A model generated the notes under the pieces. That model was not told the origin of the DNA. It worked only from the letters and a program-made list of their open reading frames with translations, and searched no databases. Source: Micromonospora echinospora (GTDB taxonomy: Bacteria; Actinomycetota; Actinomycetes; Mycobacteriales; Micromonosporaceae). Taken from it: a stretch of DNA of 64,000 bases. Made by a program: the position numbers and the translations under genes. The stretch spans positions 3,100,001-3,164,000 of the forward strand of contig NZ_LT607413.1 in NCBI RefSeq assembly GCF_900091495.1. Reading direction: 5' to 3'. Positions 7,890 through 17,928 of this stretch are shown here, piece after piece (position 1 is the first letter of the stretch; each line of letters opens with the position of its first letter).

Positions 7890-10078
7890 GGTGTCACCTT
7901 CTCCACGCGGACGGCGCAGACCTTGAACTCGGGCATCCGGGAGACCGGGTCGAGCGCGTCGTTGGTCACCGAGTTGACCCGGCCGGCGCCACCCCAGTGG
8001 AACGGCGCGAAGAGGGTGTCCGGGCGGATCGTCGCGGTGATCCGGGCCGGTGCGCGCATCTCGCCCCGGCGCGAGGTGACCCGCAGTTCCTCGCCCTCCT
8101 CGACCCCGAGGCGGGCGGCCAGGTCGGGGTGCAGCTCGACGAAGGGTTCGGGCGCGGCCCGCCGCAGCGCCCCGACCCGGCGGGTCTGGGTGCCGGACTG
8201 GTACTGCGCCAGCACCCGGCCGGTGGTCAGGTAGAACGGGTACTCGGCGCACACCTCCTCGGCCGCCGGCCGGTGCTCGACGGGGTGGAACCGGGCCCGG
8301 CCGCTCGGTGTGGCGAAACGCTCGGCGAACAGGCGCGGCGTGTCCGGCCCGTCGGTGTCCGGGCAGGGCCAGAAGACGCCGTCGGCGGCGTCGATCCGCT
8401 CCCAGGTGACCCCGGCGTAGTCGGCCGCCCCGCCGGCCGAGGCACGCCGCAGTTCCGCGAACACCACCCGCGGGTCGGCGTCGGCCGGCGCGTCGGGTGG
8501 TTGCAGGGGACCCCTGCTCGGCAAAAAGGGGTAGGAAGGGTCCCCTGCAACCACCTCAGCGGCGGGCGCGGAGGGCGCGTTGAGGGCGGCGCTGAGGTCG
8601 GCGAGGATGCGCAGGTCGGTGCGGATGCCCGGCGGCGGTTCGCGCAGCGCCCGGCGGCGCAGCACCCGCCCCTCCAGGTTGGTCATCGTGCCGTCCTCCT
8701 CGGCCCACTGGGCGGTGGGCAGCACCACGTCGGCGATGGCCGCCGTCTCCGAGAGCAGGAAGTCGGCGACCACCAGCAGGTCCAGGTCGCGCAGCCGGCG
8801 CTCCACCCGGGCCGCCCGGGGCGCGGAGACCACCGGGTTGGAGCCGAAGACCAGCAGCGTCTTCGGGCCGGTCGGGGTGCCGAGCAGGTCGAGCAGCTCG
8901 TACGCGGACACCCCGGGACCGGGCAGTTCGTCGGGGTGCACGCCCCAGACGGCGGCCACGTGCTCCCGGGCGGCCGGGTCGTCGATCCTCCGGTACCCGG
9001 GCAGCTGGTCGGCCTTCTGCCCGTGCTCGCGGCCACCCTGGCCGTTGCCCTGACCGGTCAGGCAGCCGTACCCGGAGCCGGGGCGGCCGGGCAGGCCGAG
9101 GGCGAGCGCCAGGTTGACGAAGGCGCTGACCGTGTCGACGCCCTTGGCGTGCTGCTCCGCGCCCCGGGCGGTGAGGATGATCGCGGTCCGGGCGGTGCCC
9201 AGCGCCCGCGCCGCCTCCTCCAGGTCGGCCACGGGCACCCCGGAGAGGCGCTCGGCGCGGGCCGGCCACCAGCCCGCCGCGATCCGGCGTACCGCGTCGA
9301 AGCCCTCGGTGCGCGCGGCCACGTACTCCCGGTCCACCCAGCCCTCGGTCAGCGCGACGTGCAGCAGCGCGTTCGCCACCGCCAGGTCGGTGCCGGGCAG
9401 CGGTTGCAGGTGCAGGTCGGCCAGGCGGGCGGTGGCGGTGACCCGGGGGTCGACGACGATCAGCCGTCCGCCGCGTTCGCGCTGTTCGGTGAGGTACCGG
9501 GCGAGCGGGGGCATGGTCTCGGCCGGGTTCGCCCCGACCAGCAGCAGGGTGTCGGCCCGGCCCAGGTCGGCCAAGGGGAAGGGCAGGCCCCGGTCGATGC
9601 CGAAGGCGCGCATCCCGGCTGCCGCCGCCGAGGACATGCAGAAGCGTCCGTTGTAGTCGATCATGCGGGTGCGCAGCGCGACCCGGGCGAACCGCCCCAG
9701 CGCGTACGCCTTCTCGTTGGTCAGCCCGCCGCCGCCGAAGATCGCGACCGCGTCCCGGCCGTGCGCGGCCTGGGTGTCGCGGATCCCGGTGACGATCCGG
9801 GCGTACGCCTCGGCCCAGGTCGCCGGGGCCAGCCGGCCGTCCGGTCCGCGCAGCAGCGGGGTGGTCAGCCGTTCCGGGTGGTCGAGCAGCTCGGCGGCGG
9901 TCCAGCCCTTCTGGCACAGGCCGCCCCGGTTGGTGGGGAAGTCGCGGGGCAGGACCTCGATCCGCCCGTCCCGTTCGCTCAGGAGCATTCCACACTGGAG
10001 AGCGCAGTACGGGCAGTGCGTGGCCGCCTCGTGGGGCGTCCGCCCCGGCGTGGTCGCGGCTCGTGCACCGTCTGTCAT
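7886..10078 (-). CDS. nasC: Assimilatory nitrate reductase catalytic subunit, molybdopterin oxidoreductase (NasC/NasA type)
   Basis: 730 residues. An N-terminal [4Fe-4S] motif (HCPYCALQC with C22, C25, C29 and C55) precedes the molybdopterin domains (VAIFGGGGLTNEKAYALGRF, LLVGANPAETMPPL, LTGQGNGQGGREHGQKADQL) and a C-terminal molydopterin dinucleotide-binding domain (YLTTGRVLAQYQSGTQTRR). It reduces nitrate to nitrite in the cytoplasm. First gene of the minus-strand operon nasC-nasB-nirB-nirD-nnaR and divergent from narK. Residues about 508-527 are encoded by an exact 60-bp copy of a palindromic repeat found elsewhere in the window, apparently tolerated as a loop insertion. Confidence 0.95.
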   Translation of the reverse strand: MTDGARAATTPGRTPHEAATHCPYCALQCGMLLSERDGRIEVLPRDFPTNRGGLCQKGWTAAELLDHPERLTTPLLRGPDGRLAPATWAEAYARIVTGIRDTQAAHGRDAVAIFGGGGLTNEKAYALGRFARVALRTRMIDYNGRFCMSSAAAAGMRAFGIDRGLPFPLADLGRADTLLLVGANPAETMPPLARYLTEQRERGGRLIVVDPRVTATARLADLHLQPLPGTDLAVANALLHVALTEGWVDREYVAARTEGFDAVRRIAAGWWPARAERLSGVPVADLEEAARALGTARTAIILTARGAEQHAKGVDTVSAFVNLALALGLPGRPGSGYGCLTGQGNGQGGREHGQKADQLPGYRRIDDPAAREHVAAVWGVHPDELPGPGVSAYELLDLLGTPTGPKTLLVFGSNPVVSAPRAARVERRLRDLDLLVVADFLLSETAAIADVVLPTAQWAEEDGTMTNLEGRVLRRRALREPPPGIRTDLRILADLSAALNAPSAPAAEVVAGDPSYPFLPSRGPLQPPDAPADADPRVVFAELRRASAGGAADYAGVTWERIDAADGVFWPCPDTDGPDTPRLFAERFATPSGRARFHPVEHRPAAEEVCAEYPFYLTTGRVLAQYQSGTQTRRVGALRRAAPEPFVELHPDLAARLGVEEGEELRVTSRRGEMRAPARITATIRPDTLFAPFHWGGAGRVNSVTNDALDPVSRMPEFKVCAVRVEKVTP
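8496..8555 (-). repeat. Copy B of the palindromic repeat, inserted in frame inside nasC
   Basis: Exactly 60 bp with perfect 18-bp inverted ends (8496-8513 and 8538-8555; GGTGGTTGCAGGGGACCC outward). Read on the minus strand, the interior carries a CCCCTTTTTGCCGAGCAGG stretch that aligns with the TACCGCTTTT..GA.CAGG core of the other copies. Its length is a multiple of three and it has no stop in the nasC frame, adding about 20 residues rich in Pro and Gly. No clear target-site duplication was seen. Confidence 0.88.
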
Positions 10079-10102
10079 GTCGGCAAAGCGTGCCGGCGGG
10101 CG

Positions 10103-10140
10103 GTTTCCGTGCCGCGTCCCGTTGGTTTCGGCCCTGTCAC
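10103..10140 (-). promoter_or_regulatory. Candidate GlnR binding site upstream of nasC
   Basis: Read on the minus strand, the sequence is GTGAC-n6-GAAAC-n6-GACGC-n6-GAAAC. The known actinobacterial GlnR box is gTnAc-n6-GaAAc repeated after another 6 bases. The first a/b pair matches perfectly, the second GAAAC matches perfectly at the correct spacing, and the third element is weak (GACGC). It ends 25 bases before the nasC ATG, in the nasC-narK divergent promoter region. GlnR control of nitrate assimilation genes is established in Streptomyces and related genera. Confidence 0.65.
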
Positions 10141-10300
10141 GAGGCGTTCACACCGCCCCGGGGCAGAAGATCGGTGCCGGTCGACGCCCGGGGAGGGGGC
10201 GCGCCGCGCCGAGCAGGGGCGTCGTCCGGGACGGCCTTCCCTCACGGCGGCTCCGGACCGGCCGTGCGCCGCCCGTATCCAGGGCGACGCGGGACGGGCA

Positions 10301-10328
10301 TTGACGGGTAACCGCTGCCGTCTAGCGT
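10301..10328 (+). promoter_or_regulatory. Predicted narK promoter
   Basis: TTGACG at 10301-10306 and TAGCGT at 10323-10328 are separated by 16 bases. A transcript starting about 7 bases downstream would have a short leader containing the GAGAAGGAG ribosome-binding site before the GTG at 10367. Confidence 0.5.
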
Positions 10329-10366
10329 TCCCCTCGTCCCGCCCCGAGACGAGAAGGAGCCGTGGC

Positions 10367-11746
10367 GTGAGCATCCTCTCCACCGCGCCGGTCACCGACA
10401 CCGCCGCGAGGCCGGGCCGCCGGCACCGGCTCGACGACTGGCGGCCGGAGGACCCGGAGTTCTGGCGCACCACCGGGGCGCGGGTCGCCCGCCGCAACCT
10501 GTGGGTGTCGATCTTCGCCGAGCACGTGGGCTTCTCGGTGTGGAGCCTCTGGTCGGTGACCGTGCTCTTCCTCGGCCCCGAGTACGGCATCGACCCGGCC
10601 GGGAAGTTCCTGCTCACCGCCGTGCCGGCGGCGTTGGGGGCGACGCTGCGGCTGCCGTACACGCTGGCGGTGGCCCGCTTCGGCGGGCGGAACTGGACGA
10701 TCGCCAGCGCGCTGCTGCTGCTCGTGCCGGCGGTGCCGATGGCGGTGCTGCTCGAACCGGGCGTGTCGTACTCCACGCTGATGGTGCTGGCCTGCCTCAC
10801 CGGCGTGGGTGGCGGCAACTTCGCCTCCTCGATGGCGAACATCAATCTCTTCTTCCCGGAGCGGCTCAAGGGTAAGGCGCTGGGCCTCAACGCCGGGGGT
10901 GGAAATCTGGGCGTACCGGCGGTGCAGCTCGTCGGGCTGGCGGTGCTGGCCACCGCCGGGGCGGCGTACCCCCGGCTGGTGCCGGCGGTCTACCTGCCGC
11001 TGATCGTGCTGGCGGCGCTGGCCGCGGCCCGGTGGTTGGACAACGTGCCGGCGGCGCGCAACGAGCCGGGGGCGCTGCGCGAGGCCGCCCGCGAGTCGCA
11101 CACCTGGGTGATGTCCCTGCTCTACGTCGGCACCTTCGGCTCGTTCATCGGTTTCGGCTTCGCCTTCGGCCAGGTGCTCCAGATCGAGTTCGCCGACCGC
11201 TTCGCCACCCCGGTCGACGCGGCCTGGTTGACCTTCCTCGGCCCGCTGGTGGGCTCCTTGATCCGGCCGGTCGGCGGCCACCTCGCCGACCGGTACGGCG
11301 GGGCCCGGGTGACCTTCTGGAACTTCGCCGCGATGGCCGGCGGCGCGGCGCTGGTGCTCTACGCGGCCCGCGAGCGGTCGCTCCCGCTCTACCTGACCGG
11401 GTTCCTGGCCCTCTTCGTGACCAGCGGGATCGGCAACGGCTCGACGTACAAGATGATCCCGGCGATCTTCCGGTCCCGGGCCGCGGCCGGGGTGGCCGCC
11501 GGTCGGTGGGACGTGGCGGAGGCCGACCGCCGGGCGCGGCGGCTGACCGGGGCGCTGATCGGCATCGCCGGGGCGGTGGGGGCCTCCGGTGGGCTGCTGG
11601 TGAACATCGCCTTCCGGCAGTCGTTCCTGACCTGGCAGAGCGCGGACGCCGCATACCTGGCGTTCATCGGCTACTACGCGGTGTGCCTGCTGGTGACCTG
11701 GCTGGTCTACCTGCGGCCGGGAGCCGGGCGACTCGCCGAAGTGTGA
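10367..11746 (+). CDS. narK: MFS nitrate/nitrite transporter (NarK family)
   Basis: 459 residues from a GTG preceded by GAGAAGGAGCC. The protein is a typical NarK-type MFS carrier with about 12 hydrophobic segments. It shows the two nitrate-signature glycine-rich stretches: GVGGGNFASSMANINLFF plus LNAGGGNLGVPAVQL in the first half, and FVTSGIGNGSTYKMIPAIF in the second. A conserved arginine follows in GATLRLPYTLAVARFGG. It imports nitrate (and may exchange nitrite) across the membrane for the divergently transcribed nas-nir operon. A hydrophilic loop (SRAAAGVAAGRWDVAEADRR) between late helices is a feature of actinobacterial NarK proteins. Confidence 0.95.
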   Translation: MSILSTAPVTDTAARPGRRHRLDDWRPEDPEFWRTTGARVARRNLWVSIFAEHVGFSVWSLWSVTVLFLGPEYGIDPAGKFLLTAVPAALGATLRLPYTLAVARFGGRNWTIASALLLLVPAVPMAVLLEPGVSYSTLMVLACLTGVGGGNFASSMANINLFFPERLKGKALGLNAGGGNLGVPAVQLVGLAVLATAGAAYPRLVPAVYLPLIVLAALAAARWLDNVPAARNEPGALREAARESHTWVMSLLYVGTFGSFIGFGFAFGQVLQIEFADRFATPVDAAWLTFLGPLVGSLIRPVGGHLADRYGGARVTFWNFAAMAGGAALVLYAARERSLPLYLTGFLALFVTSGIGNGSTYKMIPAIFRSRAAAGVAAGRWDVAEADRRARRLTGALIGIAGAVGASGGLLVNIAFRQSFLTWQSADAAYLAFIGYYAVCLLVTWLVYLRPGAGRLAEV

Positions 11747-11791
11747 TTCATGCCACGTCCCCGCGAGCCGGCGCGCGGCGCCGACCCCGTT

Positions 11792-11821
11792 TTGACCCGC
11801 GTGCCGGCCGCCGGGTATCGT
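11792..11821 (+). promoter_or_regulatory. Predicted rplM-rpsI promoter
   Basis: TTGACC at 11792-11797 and TATCGT at 11816-11821 have an 18-base spacer, a good vegetative promoter. The leader to the rplM GTG would be about 125 bases and contains a GCGTACCGCTTCAGGTACGC hairpin that might serve regulation; this is inference. Confidence 0.55.
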
Positions 11822-11954
11822 TGCCTGCTGTTGTACGACATTCAGCGGCGTACCGCTTCAGGTACGCTTGGTCGTTCGTGCGCGCTGGTCCGGCCCGGAA
11901 CCCCTGGTCACCTCGGCGCGCGACCCCAGACCGACGACGAGACAAGGTAGACCT

Positions 11955-12398
11955 GTGCGTACGTACAGCCCGAAGCCGGGTGAGATCGAGCGTCAGTGGC
12001 ACGTCATCGACGCCTCTGATGTCGTGCTGGGCCGCCTGGCCACCCACGCCGCCACGTTGCTGCGTGGTAAGCACAAGCCGACTTTCGCGCCGCACGTCGA
12101 CACGGGCGACTTCGTCGTCATCGTCAACGCCGGCAAGGTTGCGCTGACCGGCAACAAGCGGCAGCAGAAGATCGCCTACCGCCACTCCGGCTACCCGGGT
12201 GGTCTGAAGCAGGTCGGTTACGACGAGCTGCTGACCAAGCGTCCGGAGCGCGCCATCGAGCTGGCCGTCAAGGGCATGCTGCCGCACAACAAGCTCGGCC
12301 GTCAGCTGATCAAGAAGCTGAAGGTCTACGCCGGCGCCGAGCACCCGCACGCCGCGCAGCAGCCGGTGCCGTTCGAGATCAAGCAGATCGCGCAGTGA
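11955..12398 (+). CDS. rplM: 50S ribosomal protein L13
   Basis: 147 residues from a GTG ([20 protein letters not shown]), the standard start and length for actinobacterial L13. Family signatures include [20 protein letters not shown] and the [19 protein letters not shown] block. The protein is an early-assembly component of the large ribosomal subunit. It is followed after 20 bases by rpsI, the near-universal bacterial pairing. A longer frame upstream (from 11868) was set aside because it lies in the leader. Confidence 0.98.
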   Translation: MRTYSPKPGEIERQWHVIDASDVVLGRLATHAATLLRGKHKPTFAPHVDTGDFVVIVNAGKVALTGNKRQQKIAYRHSGYPGGLKQVGYDELLTKRPERAIELAVKGMLPHNKLGRQLIKKLKVYAGAEHPHAAQQPVPFEIKQIAQ

Positions 12399-12418
12399 GC
12401 GCGGGCGAAGGAATCAGC

Positions 12419-12883
12419 ATGACCGACATCACCGAGACCGAGGTTGGCGTCGACGCCACCGAGGCGCCGGCGCCCGTCGCCCGCGCGCCCCGTGGTGACC
12501 GCCCCATCCAGACCGTGGGCCGCCGCAAGGAGGCCATCGTCCGGGTGCGCATCGTCCCCGGTAGCGGCAAGATCACCTGCAACGGCCGGGACCTCGAGGC
12601 CTACTTCCCGAGCAAGGTGCACCAGCAGCTCATCAAGGACCCGCTGGTCACCGCCGAGAAGCCCGAGGCCTTCGACGTGATCGCCAACCTGCGGGGCGGC
12701 GGCACCACCGGCCAGGCCGGCGCGCTGCGGCTGGCCATCGCCCGGGCGCTGATCGTCAGCGAGCCGGACGACCGTCCGGCGCTGAAGAAGGCCGGCTTCC
12801 TCACCCGTGACGCCCGCGTCAAGGAGAGCAAGAAGTACGGTCTCAAGAAGGCCCGCAAGGCGCCGCAGTACTCGAAGCGCTGA
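12419..12883 (+). CDS. rpsI: 30S ribosomal protein S9
   Basis: 154 residues from an ATG with CGAAGGAATCAGC in front; a GTG at 12395 overlapping the rplM stop is less likely. An actinobacterial acidic N-terminal extension (about 30 residues) precedes the S9 core [18 protein letters not shown]. The core ends in the basic tail [12 protein letters not shown], whose terminal SKR contacts P-site tRNA. It is in an operon with rplM. Confidence 0.98.
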   Translation: MTDITETEVGVDATEAPAPVARAPRGDRPIQTVGRRKEAIVRVRIVPGSGKITCNGRDLEAYFPSKVHQQLIKDPLVTAEKPEAFDVIANLRGGGTTGQAGALRLAIARALIVSEPDDRPALKKAGFLTRDARVKESKKYGLKKARKAPQYSKR

Positions 12884-12913
12884 CCAGCGTTTCCACCTTG
12901 TACGTCTGACGGA

Positions 12914-12957
12914 CGGCCGGTCCGCCTCCCCTCGATCCCGGGGAGGTGGGCCGGCCG
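12914..12957 (+). terminator. Predicted terminator after rpsI
   Basis: A GC-rich hairpin: the CGGCCGGTCCGCCTCCCC arm pairs with GGGGAGGTGGGCCGGCCG across a short TCGATCCC loop (with mismatches near the base). It lies between the rpsI stop and glmM. No strong U-tract follows, as is common in this group. Confidence 0.65.
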
Positions 12958-13016
12958 TTCCGCTTTCTCCACCAGTTCTCTCTGGCAGTGACCGTTTTTT
13001 CTGGAGGTTGGCGGGT

Positions 13017-14372
13017 ATGGGTCGGTTGTTCGGCACGGATGGCGTACGCGGGCGGGCGAACGTCGACCTCACACCCGAGCTGGCACTGGCGGTGGCGGTG
13101 GCCGCCGCGCACACGCTCGCCGAGTCGGACCGCAGCCACCCGCCGCTGGCCGTCGTCGGGCGGGACCCGCGGGCCAGCGGCGAGATGCTGGAGGCCGCGG
13201 TGGTGGCCGGGCTGACCAGCGCCGGGGCCAACGTCGTCCGGGTCGGCGTGCTGCCCACCCCGGCGGTGGCGTACCTGACCGCCGAGGCCAAGGCCGACCT
13301 GGGCGTGATGCTCTCCGCGTCGCACAACCCGATGCCGGACAACGGCATCAAGCTCTTCGCGGCCGGTGGGCACAAGCTGCCGGACGACATCGAGATCCAG
13401 ATCGAGGGCGCGATCGAGGCGAACGCCACCACCGCCTGGGACCGGCCCGTCGGTGCCGGCATCGGCCGGGTGCACGACCTGCTCGACGGGGCCGACCACT
13501 ACGTGCAGCACCTGATCGGCACGGTGCCGCACCGGCTCGACGGCATCAAGGTCGTCGTCGACTGCGCCAACGGGGCCGCCTCCGACGTGGCGCCGGTCGC
13601 CTACCGCGAGGCGGGCGCCGAGGTCGTCGCGATCAACGCCGAGCCGGACGGGCTCAACATCAACGACGAGTGCGGCTCGAACCACATCGACGCGCTGCGT
13701 GCCGCCGTCGTCGAGCACGGCGCGCACCTGGGCATCGCCCACGACGGCGACGCCGACCGCTGTGTGGCGGTCAGCGCCGACGGCGACGAGGTGGACGGCG
13801 ACCAGATCATGGCGATCCTCGCGCTGGCCATGCGCGACGCCGGCACCCTCACCGAGGACACCCTGGTCGCCACGGTGATGAGCAACCTCGGCCTGCGCCT
13901 GGCGATGTCCGCCGAGGGCATCCGGCTGATCGAGACCAAGGTCGGCGACCGGTACGTCCTGGAGGAGCTGCGCGCCTCCGGGCTCGCCCTCGGCGGGGAG
14001 CAGAGCGGCCACATCGTCATGCCCGCGTACGCGACCACCGGCGACGGCGTGCTCACCGGGCTGCACCTGATGTCCCGGATGGCCGCCACCGGCCGCAGCC
14101 TGGCCGAGCTGGCCTCGGTGGTGAACCGGCTGCCGCAGGTGCTGATCAACGTGCCGGTCGGCGACCGGACGGTCGGCGCGGGCGCGCCGGCGGTGCTCGC
14201 CGAGGTCGAACGGGCCGAGGCGGAGCTGGGCGAGACCGGCCGGGTGCTGCTGCGACCCTCCGGCACGGAGCCGCTGGTGCGGGTGATGGTCGAGGCCGCC
14301 ACCGAGCAGGTCGCCCAGGAGGTCGCCGAGCGCATCGCCGCCGAGGTCCGCACCGCCAGCCCCACGGCCTGA
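13017..14372 (+). CDS. glmM: Phosphoglucosamine mutase GlmM
   Basis: 451 residues from an ATG preceded by CTGGAGGTTGGCG. It begins with the hallmark [15 protein letters not shown]. The phosphoserine loop ASHNP places the active-site serine at residue 102, as in other GlmM proteins. Magnesium-binding DGDADR and sugar-binding GGEQSGH follow, and the C-terminal phosphate-binding loop reads [14 protein letters not shown]. It converts glucosamine-6-phosphate to glucosamine-1-phosphate for UDP-GlcNAc and peptidoglycan. glmS, the previous step of the pathway, lies about 1.5 kb downstream. Confidence 0.98.
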   Translation: MGRLFGTDGVRGRANVDLTPELALAVAVAAAHTLAESDRSHPPLAVVGRDPRASGEMLEAAVVAGLTSAGANVVRVGVLPTPAVAYLTAEAKADLGVMLSASHNPMPDNGIKLFAAGGHKLPDDIEIQIEGAIEANATTAWDRPVGAGIGRVHDLLDGADHYVQHLIGTVPHRLDGIKVVVDCANGAASDVAPVAYREAGAEVVAINAEPDGLNINDECGSNHIDALRAAVVEHGAHLGIAHDGDADRCVAVSADGDEVDGDQIMAILALAMRDAGTLTEDTLVATVMSNLGLRLAMSAEGIRLIETKVGDRYVLEELRASGLALGGEQSGHIVMPAYATTGDGVLTGLHLMSRMAATGRSLAELASVVNRLPQVLINVPVGDRTVGAGAPAVLAEVERAEAELGETGRVLLRPSGTEPLVRVMVEAATEQVAQEVAERIAAEVRTASPTA

Positions 14373-14400
14373 CCGGCCCCGCCTTCGATCCACTCGGGAC

Positions 14401-14447
14401 GCGGTATGTCGGGGTGTCCGACGGGGTCGGAAGCCCCGACATACCGC
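14401..14447. terminator. Long two-part hairpin between convergent glmM and aminotransferase genes
   Basis: Perfect 14-bp arms GCGGTATGTCGGGG (14401-14414) and CCCCGACATACCGC (14434-14447). The loop itself contains TCCGAC-GGG-GTCGGA, so a second 6-bp stem stacks on top through a 2x2 internal loop. Its position between convergent stops suggests bidirectional termination. Confidence 0.7.
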
Positions 14448-14479
14448 AGTCCGGGTCGGTCACCGGGCCCTCCGAGGCC

Positions 14480-15715
14480 CTAGGTGGCCAAGGTGGCGAG
14501 GGTGCGCAGCCGGGCGACCGCCTCGGTGAGCGCCTCCGGACGCTTGCAGAAGGCGAACCGGATCAACGGGCGGCCGGCGGCCACGTCGTCGTAGAAGACC
14601 TGGGTCGGGACCGCCACCACGCCGCAGCGCTCCGGCAGGGAGCGGCAGAACTCGACGCCGTCCGTCCCGCCCAGCGGGGTGATGTCGGCGGTGACGAAGT
14701 ACGTCCCCTCCGGGGTGAGCACGTCGAATCCGGCCCCGGCGAGCCCGCCGACGAGCTGGTCCCGGCGCTGCCGCAGGTCCTCGGCGAACCCCGTGTAGTA
14801 GCTGTCCGGCAGGGCCAGCGCCACCGCGACCGCCGGTTGCAGCGGCGCGGCGTTGACGAAGGTGAGGAACTGCTTCACCCGGAGCAGCGCGGAGACCAGC
14901 CCCGCCGGGCCGCTCGCCCAGCCGATCTTCCAGCCGGTGCAGGAGAACGTCTTGCCGGCCGAGGAGATCCGCAGGGTGCGCTCGCGCATGCCGGGCAGGG
15001 TGGCCAGCGGGACGTGCCCGGTGCCGGTGAAGACCAGGTGTTCGTAGACCTCGTCGGTCACCGCGTACGCGCCGTGTTCCTGGCACAGCTCGGCGACCAG
15101 GCGCAGCTCGTCCGGGGTGAAGACCTTTCCGGTGGGGTTGTGCGGGGAGTTGAGCAGGACCAGCCGGGTACGGGGACCGAACGCGGCGCGCAGCGCGTCC
15201 GGGTCGAAGGCGTACCGGCCGTCGGCGTCCGGACGTAGGGTCACCGGCCGGCGGACCGCCCCGGCCAGCGCGATCGACGCCGCGTACGAGTCGTAGTAGG
15301 GCTCGAAGCAGACCACCTCGTCACCGGGCTCGCAGAGGGCGAGGATCGCCGCCGCGATCGCCTCGGTGGCACCGGCGGTGACCACGATCTCGCCGTCCGG
15401 GTCGTACTCCAGTGCCCAGAAGCGGCGCTGGTGGGCCGCGATCGCGGTGCGCAGCGCCGGGATGCCCGGACCGGGCGGGTACTGGTTCTGGCCGCCGCGC
15501 ACCGCCTCGACGGCGGCGGCGAGCATCTCCGGAGGGCCGTCGCTGTCCGGGAAGCCCTGCCCGAGGTTGACCGCGCCGGTCCGCACCGCCAGCGCGGACA
15601 TCTCGGCGAAGATGGTGGTGCCGAACGGACGCATCCGGGCCACCAGTGGATCCGTGGGCACGTCGGCATTCGTGGTCGTCGTCACGTCGGCCAGCCTACG
15701 GGCTGTCGCCGGCAC
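14480..15715 (-). CDS. PLP-dependent class I/II aminotransferase (probable N-succinyldiaminopimelate aminotransferase, DapC-like)
   Basis: 411 residues if the GTG at 15715 is used (GGGGGA precedes it), or 401 from a GTG at 15685 (VTTTTNADVPTD). Fold-type I signatures: NLGQGFPDSDGPPEM, NSPHNPTGKVF, the cofactor region DEVYEHLVF and the lysine segment SSAGKTFSCTGWKIGW where the Schiff-base lysine sits. A substrate-binding arginine lies in LIRFAFCKR. The sequence belongs to the KAT/DapC-like aminotransferases; actinobacterial relatives are proposed to act in lysine/diaminopimelate synthesis. The precise substrate cannot be told from sequence. Transcribed divergently from glmS. Confidence 0.85.
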   Translation of the reverse strand: MPATARRLADVTTTTNADVPTDPLVARMRPFGTTIFAEMSALAVRTGAVNLGQGFPDSDGPPEMLAAAVEAVRGGQNQYPPGPGIPALRTAIAAHQRRFWALEYDPDGEIVVTAGATEAIAAAILALCEPGDEVVCFEPYYDSYAASIALAGAVRRPVTLRPDADGRYAFDPDALRAAFGPRTRLVLLNSPHNPTGKVFTPDELRLVAELCQEHGAYAVTDEVYEHLVFTGTGHVPLATLPGMRERTLRISSAGKTFSCTGWKIGWASGPAGLVSALLRVKQFLTFVNAAPLQPAVAVALALPDSYYTGFAEDLRQRRDQLVGGLAGAGFDVLTPEGTYFVTADITPLGGTDGVEFCRSLPERCGVVAVPTQVFYDDVAAGRPLIRFAFCKRPEALTEAVARLRTLATLAT

Positions 15716-15828
15716 CTCACGTCCCCCGATTCGCCTGCGGCGTCGGCCCTGTTCCCCGGGTGGCCCGTGTCCATGCCTGGCCTGCCGGGGGCGGGGTTTT
15801 CGTCACGGATGTCCCGGGATGGAGTCCG

Positions 15829-15851
15829 ATCGCTCAAGTTCGGTGAGCGAT
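15829..15851. promoter_or_regulatory. Inverted repeat in the glmS promoter region
   Basis: ATCGCTC (15829-15835), a 9-base spacer, then GAGCGAT (15845-15851): perfect 7-bp arms. It lies about 40 bases upstream of the predicted glmS -10 box (TAGGCT at 15891-15896), a position suited to a regulator. No matching known operator was recognised. Confidence 0.4.
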
Positions 15852-15890
15852 AACCCCAGTTCCGAGCAGGCGTGGTGAGTGAAGCTGGGT

Positions 15891-15896
15891 TAGGCT
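15891..15896 (+). promoter_or_regulatory. Predicted -10 box for a leaderless glmS transcript
   Basis: TAGGCT sits 7 bases before the glmS ATG and no Shine-Dalgarno sequence is present, so the transcript probably starts at or next to the ATG. Confidence 0.5.
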
Positions 15897-15903
15897 GCGG
15901 TTC

Positions 15904-17811
<1,908 letters not shown>

Positions 17812-17899
17812 TCACCACCTCGTTCCGGCCGTCCGGGTGACCGGACGTCCCCCGACCTGAGGCGGCTCCGGCGACCTGCCAGGAGATCGCGCTGTCGTC

Positions 17900-17928
17900 C
17901 GGCCCCCTTCCGCTGCGGGAGGGGGCCG
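17900..17928. terminator. Predicted terminator between convergent glmS and the hydrolase gene
   Basis: CGGCCCCCTTCC (17900-17911), a 5-base loop GCTGC, then GGGAGGGGGCCG (17917-17928): a 12-bp stem with one G-U pair. It ends exactly where the opposing gene's stop begins. Confidence 0.7.

Noticed and set aside
4045..7926. 1293-residue open frame on the plus strand opposite nirB/nasB
   Set aside because: It is the mirror frame of strongly recognisable genes in GC-rich DNA; its translation is low-complexity Arg/Pro/His-rich with no domain.
7997..10366. Plus-strand extension of narK by about 790 codons
   Set aside because: It is antisense to nasC and shows no domain; the GTG at 10367 has a good ribosome-binding site and a normal NarK N-terminus.
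15700..15903. glmS riboswitch/ribozyme upstream of glmS
   Set aside because: The predicted transcript is leaderless, leaving no room for the ribozyme, and no matching structure was seen.
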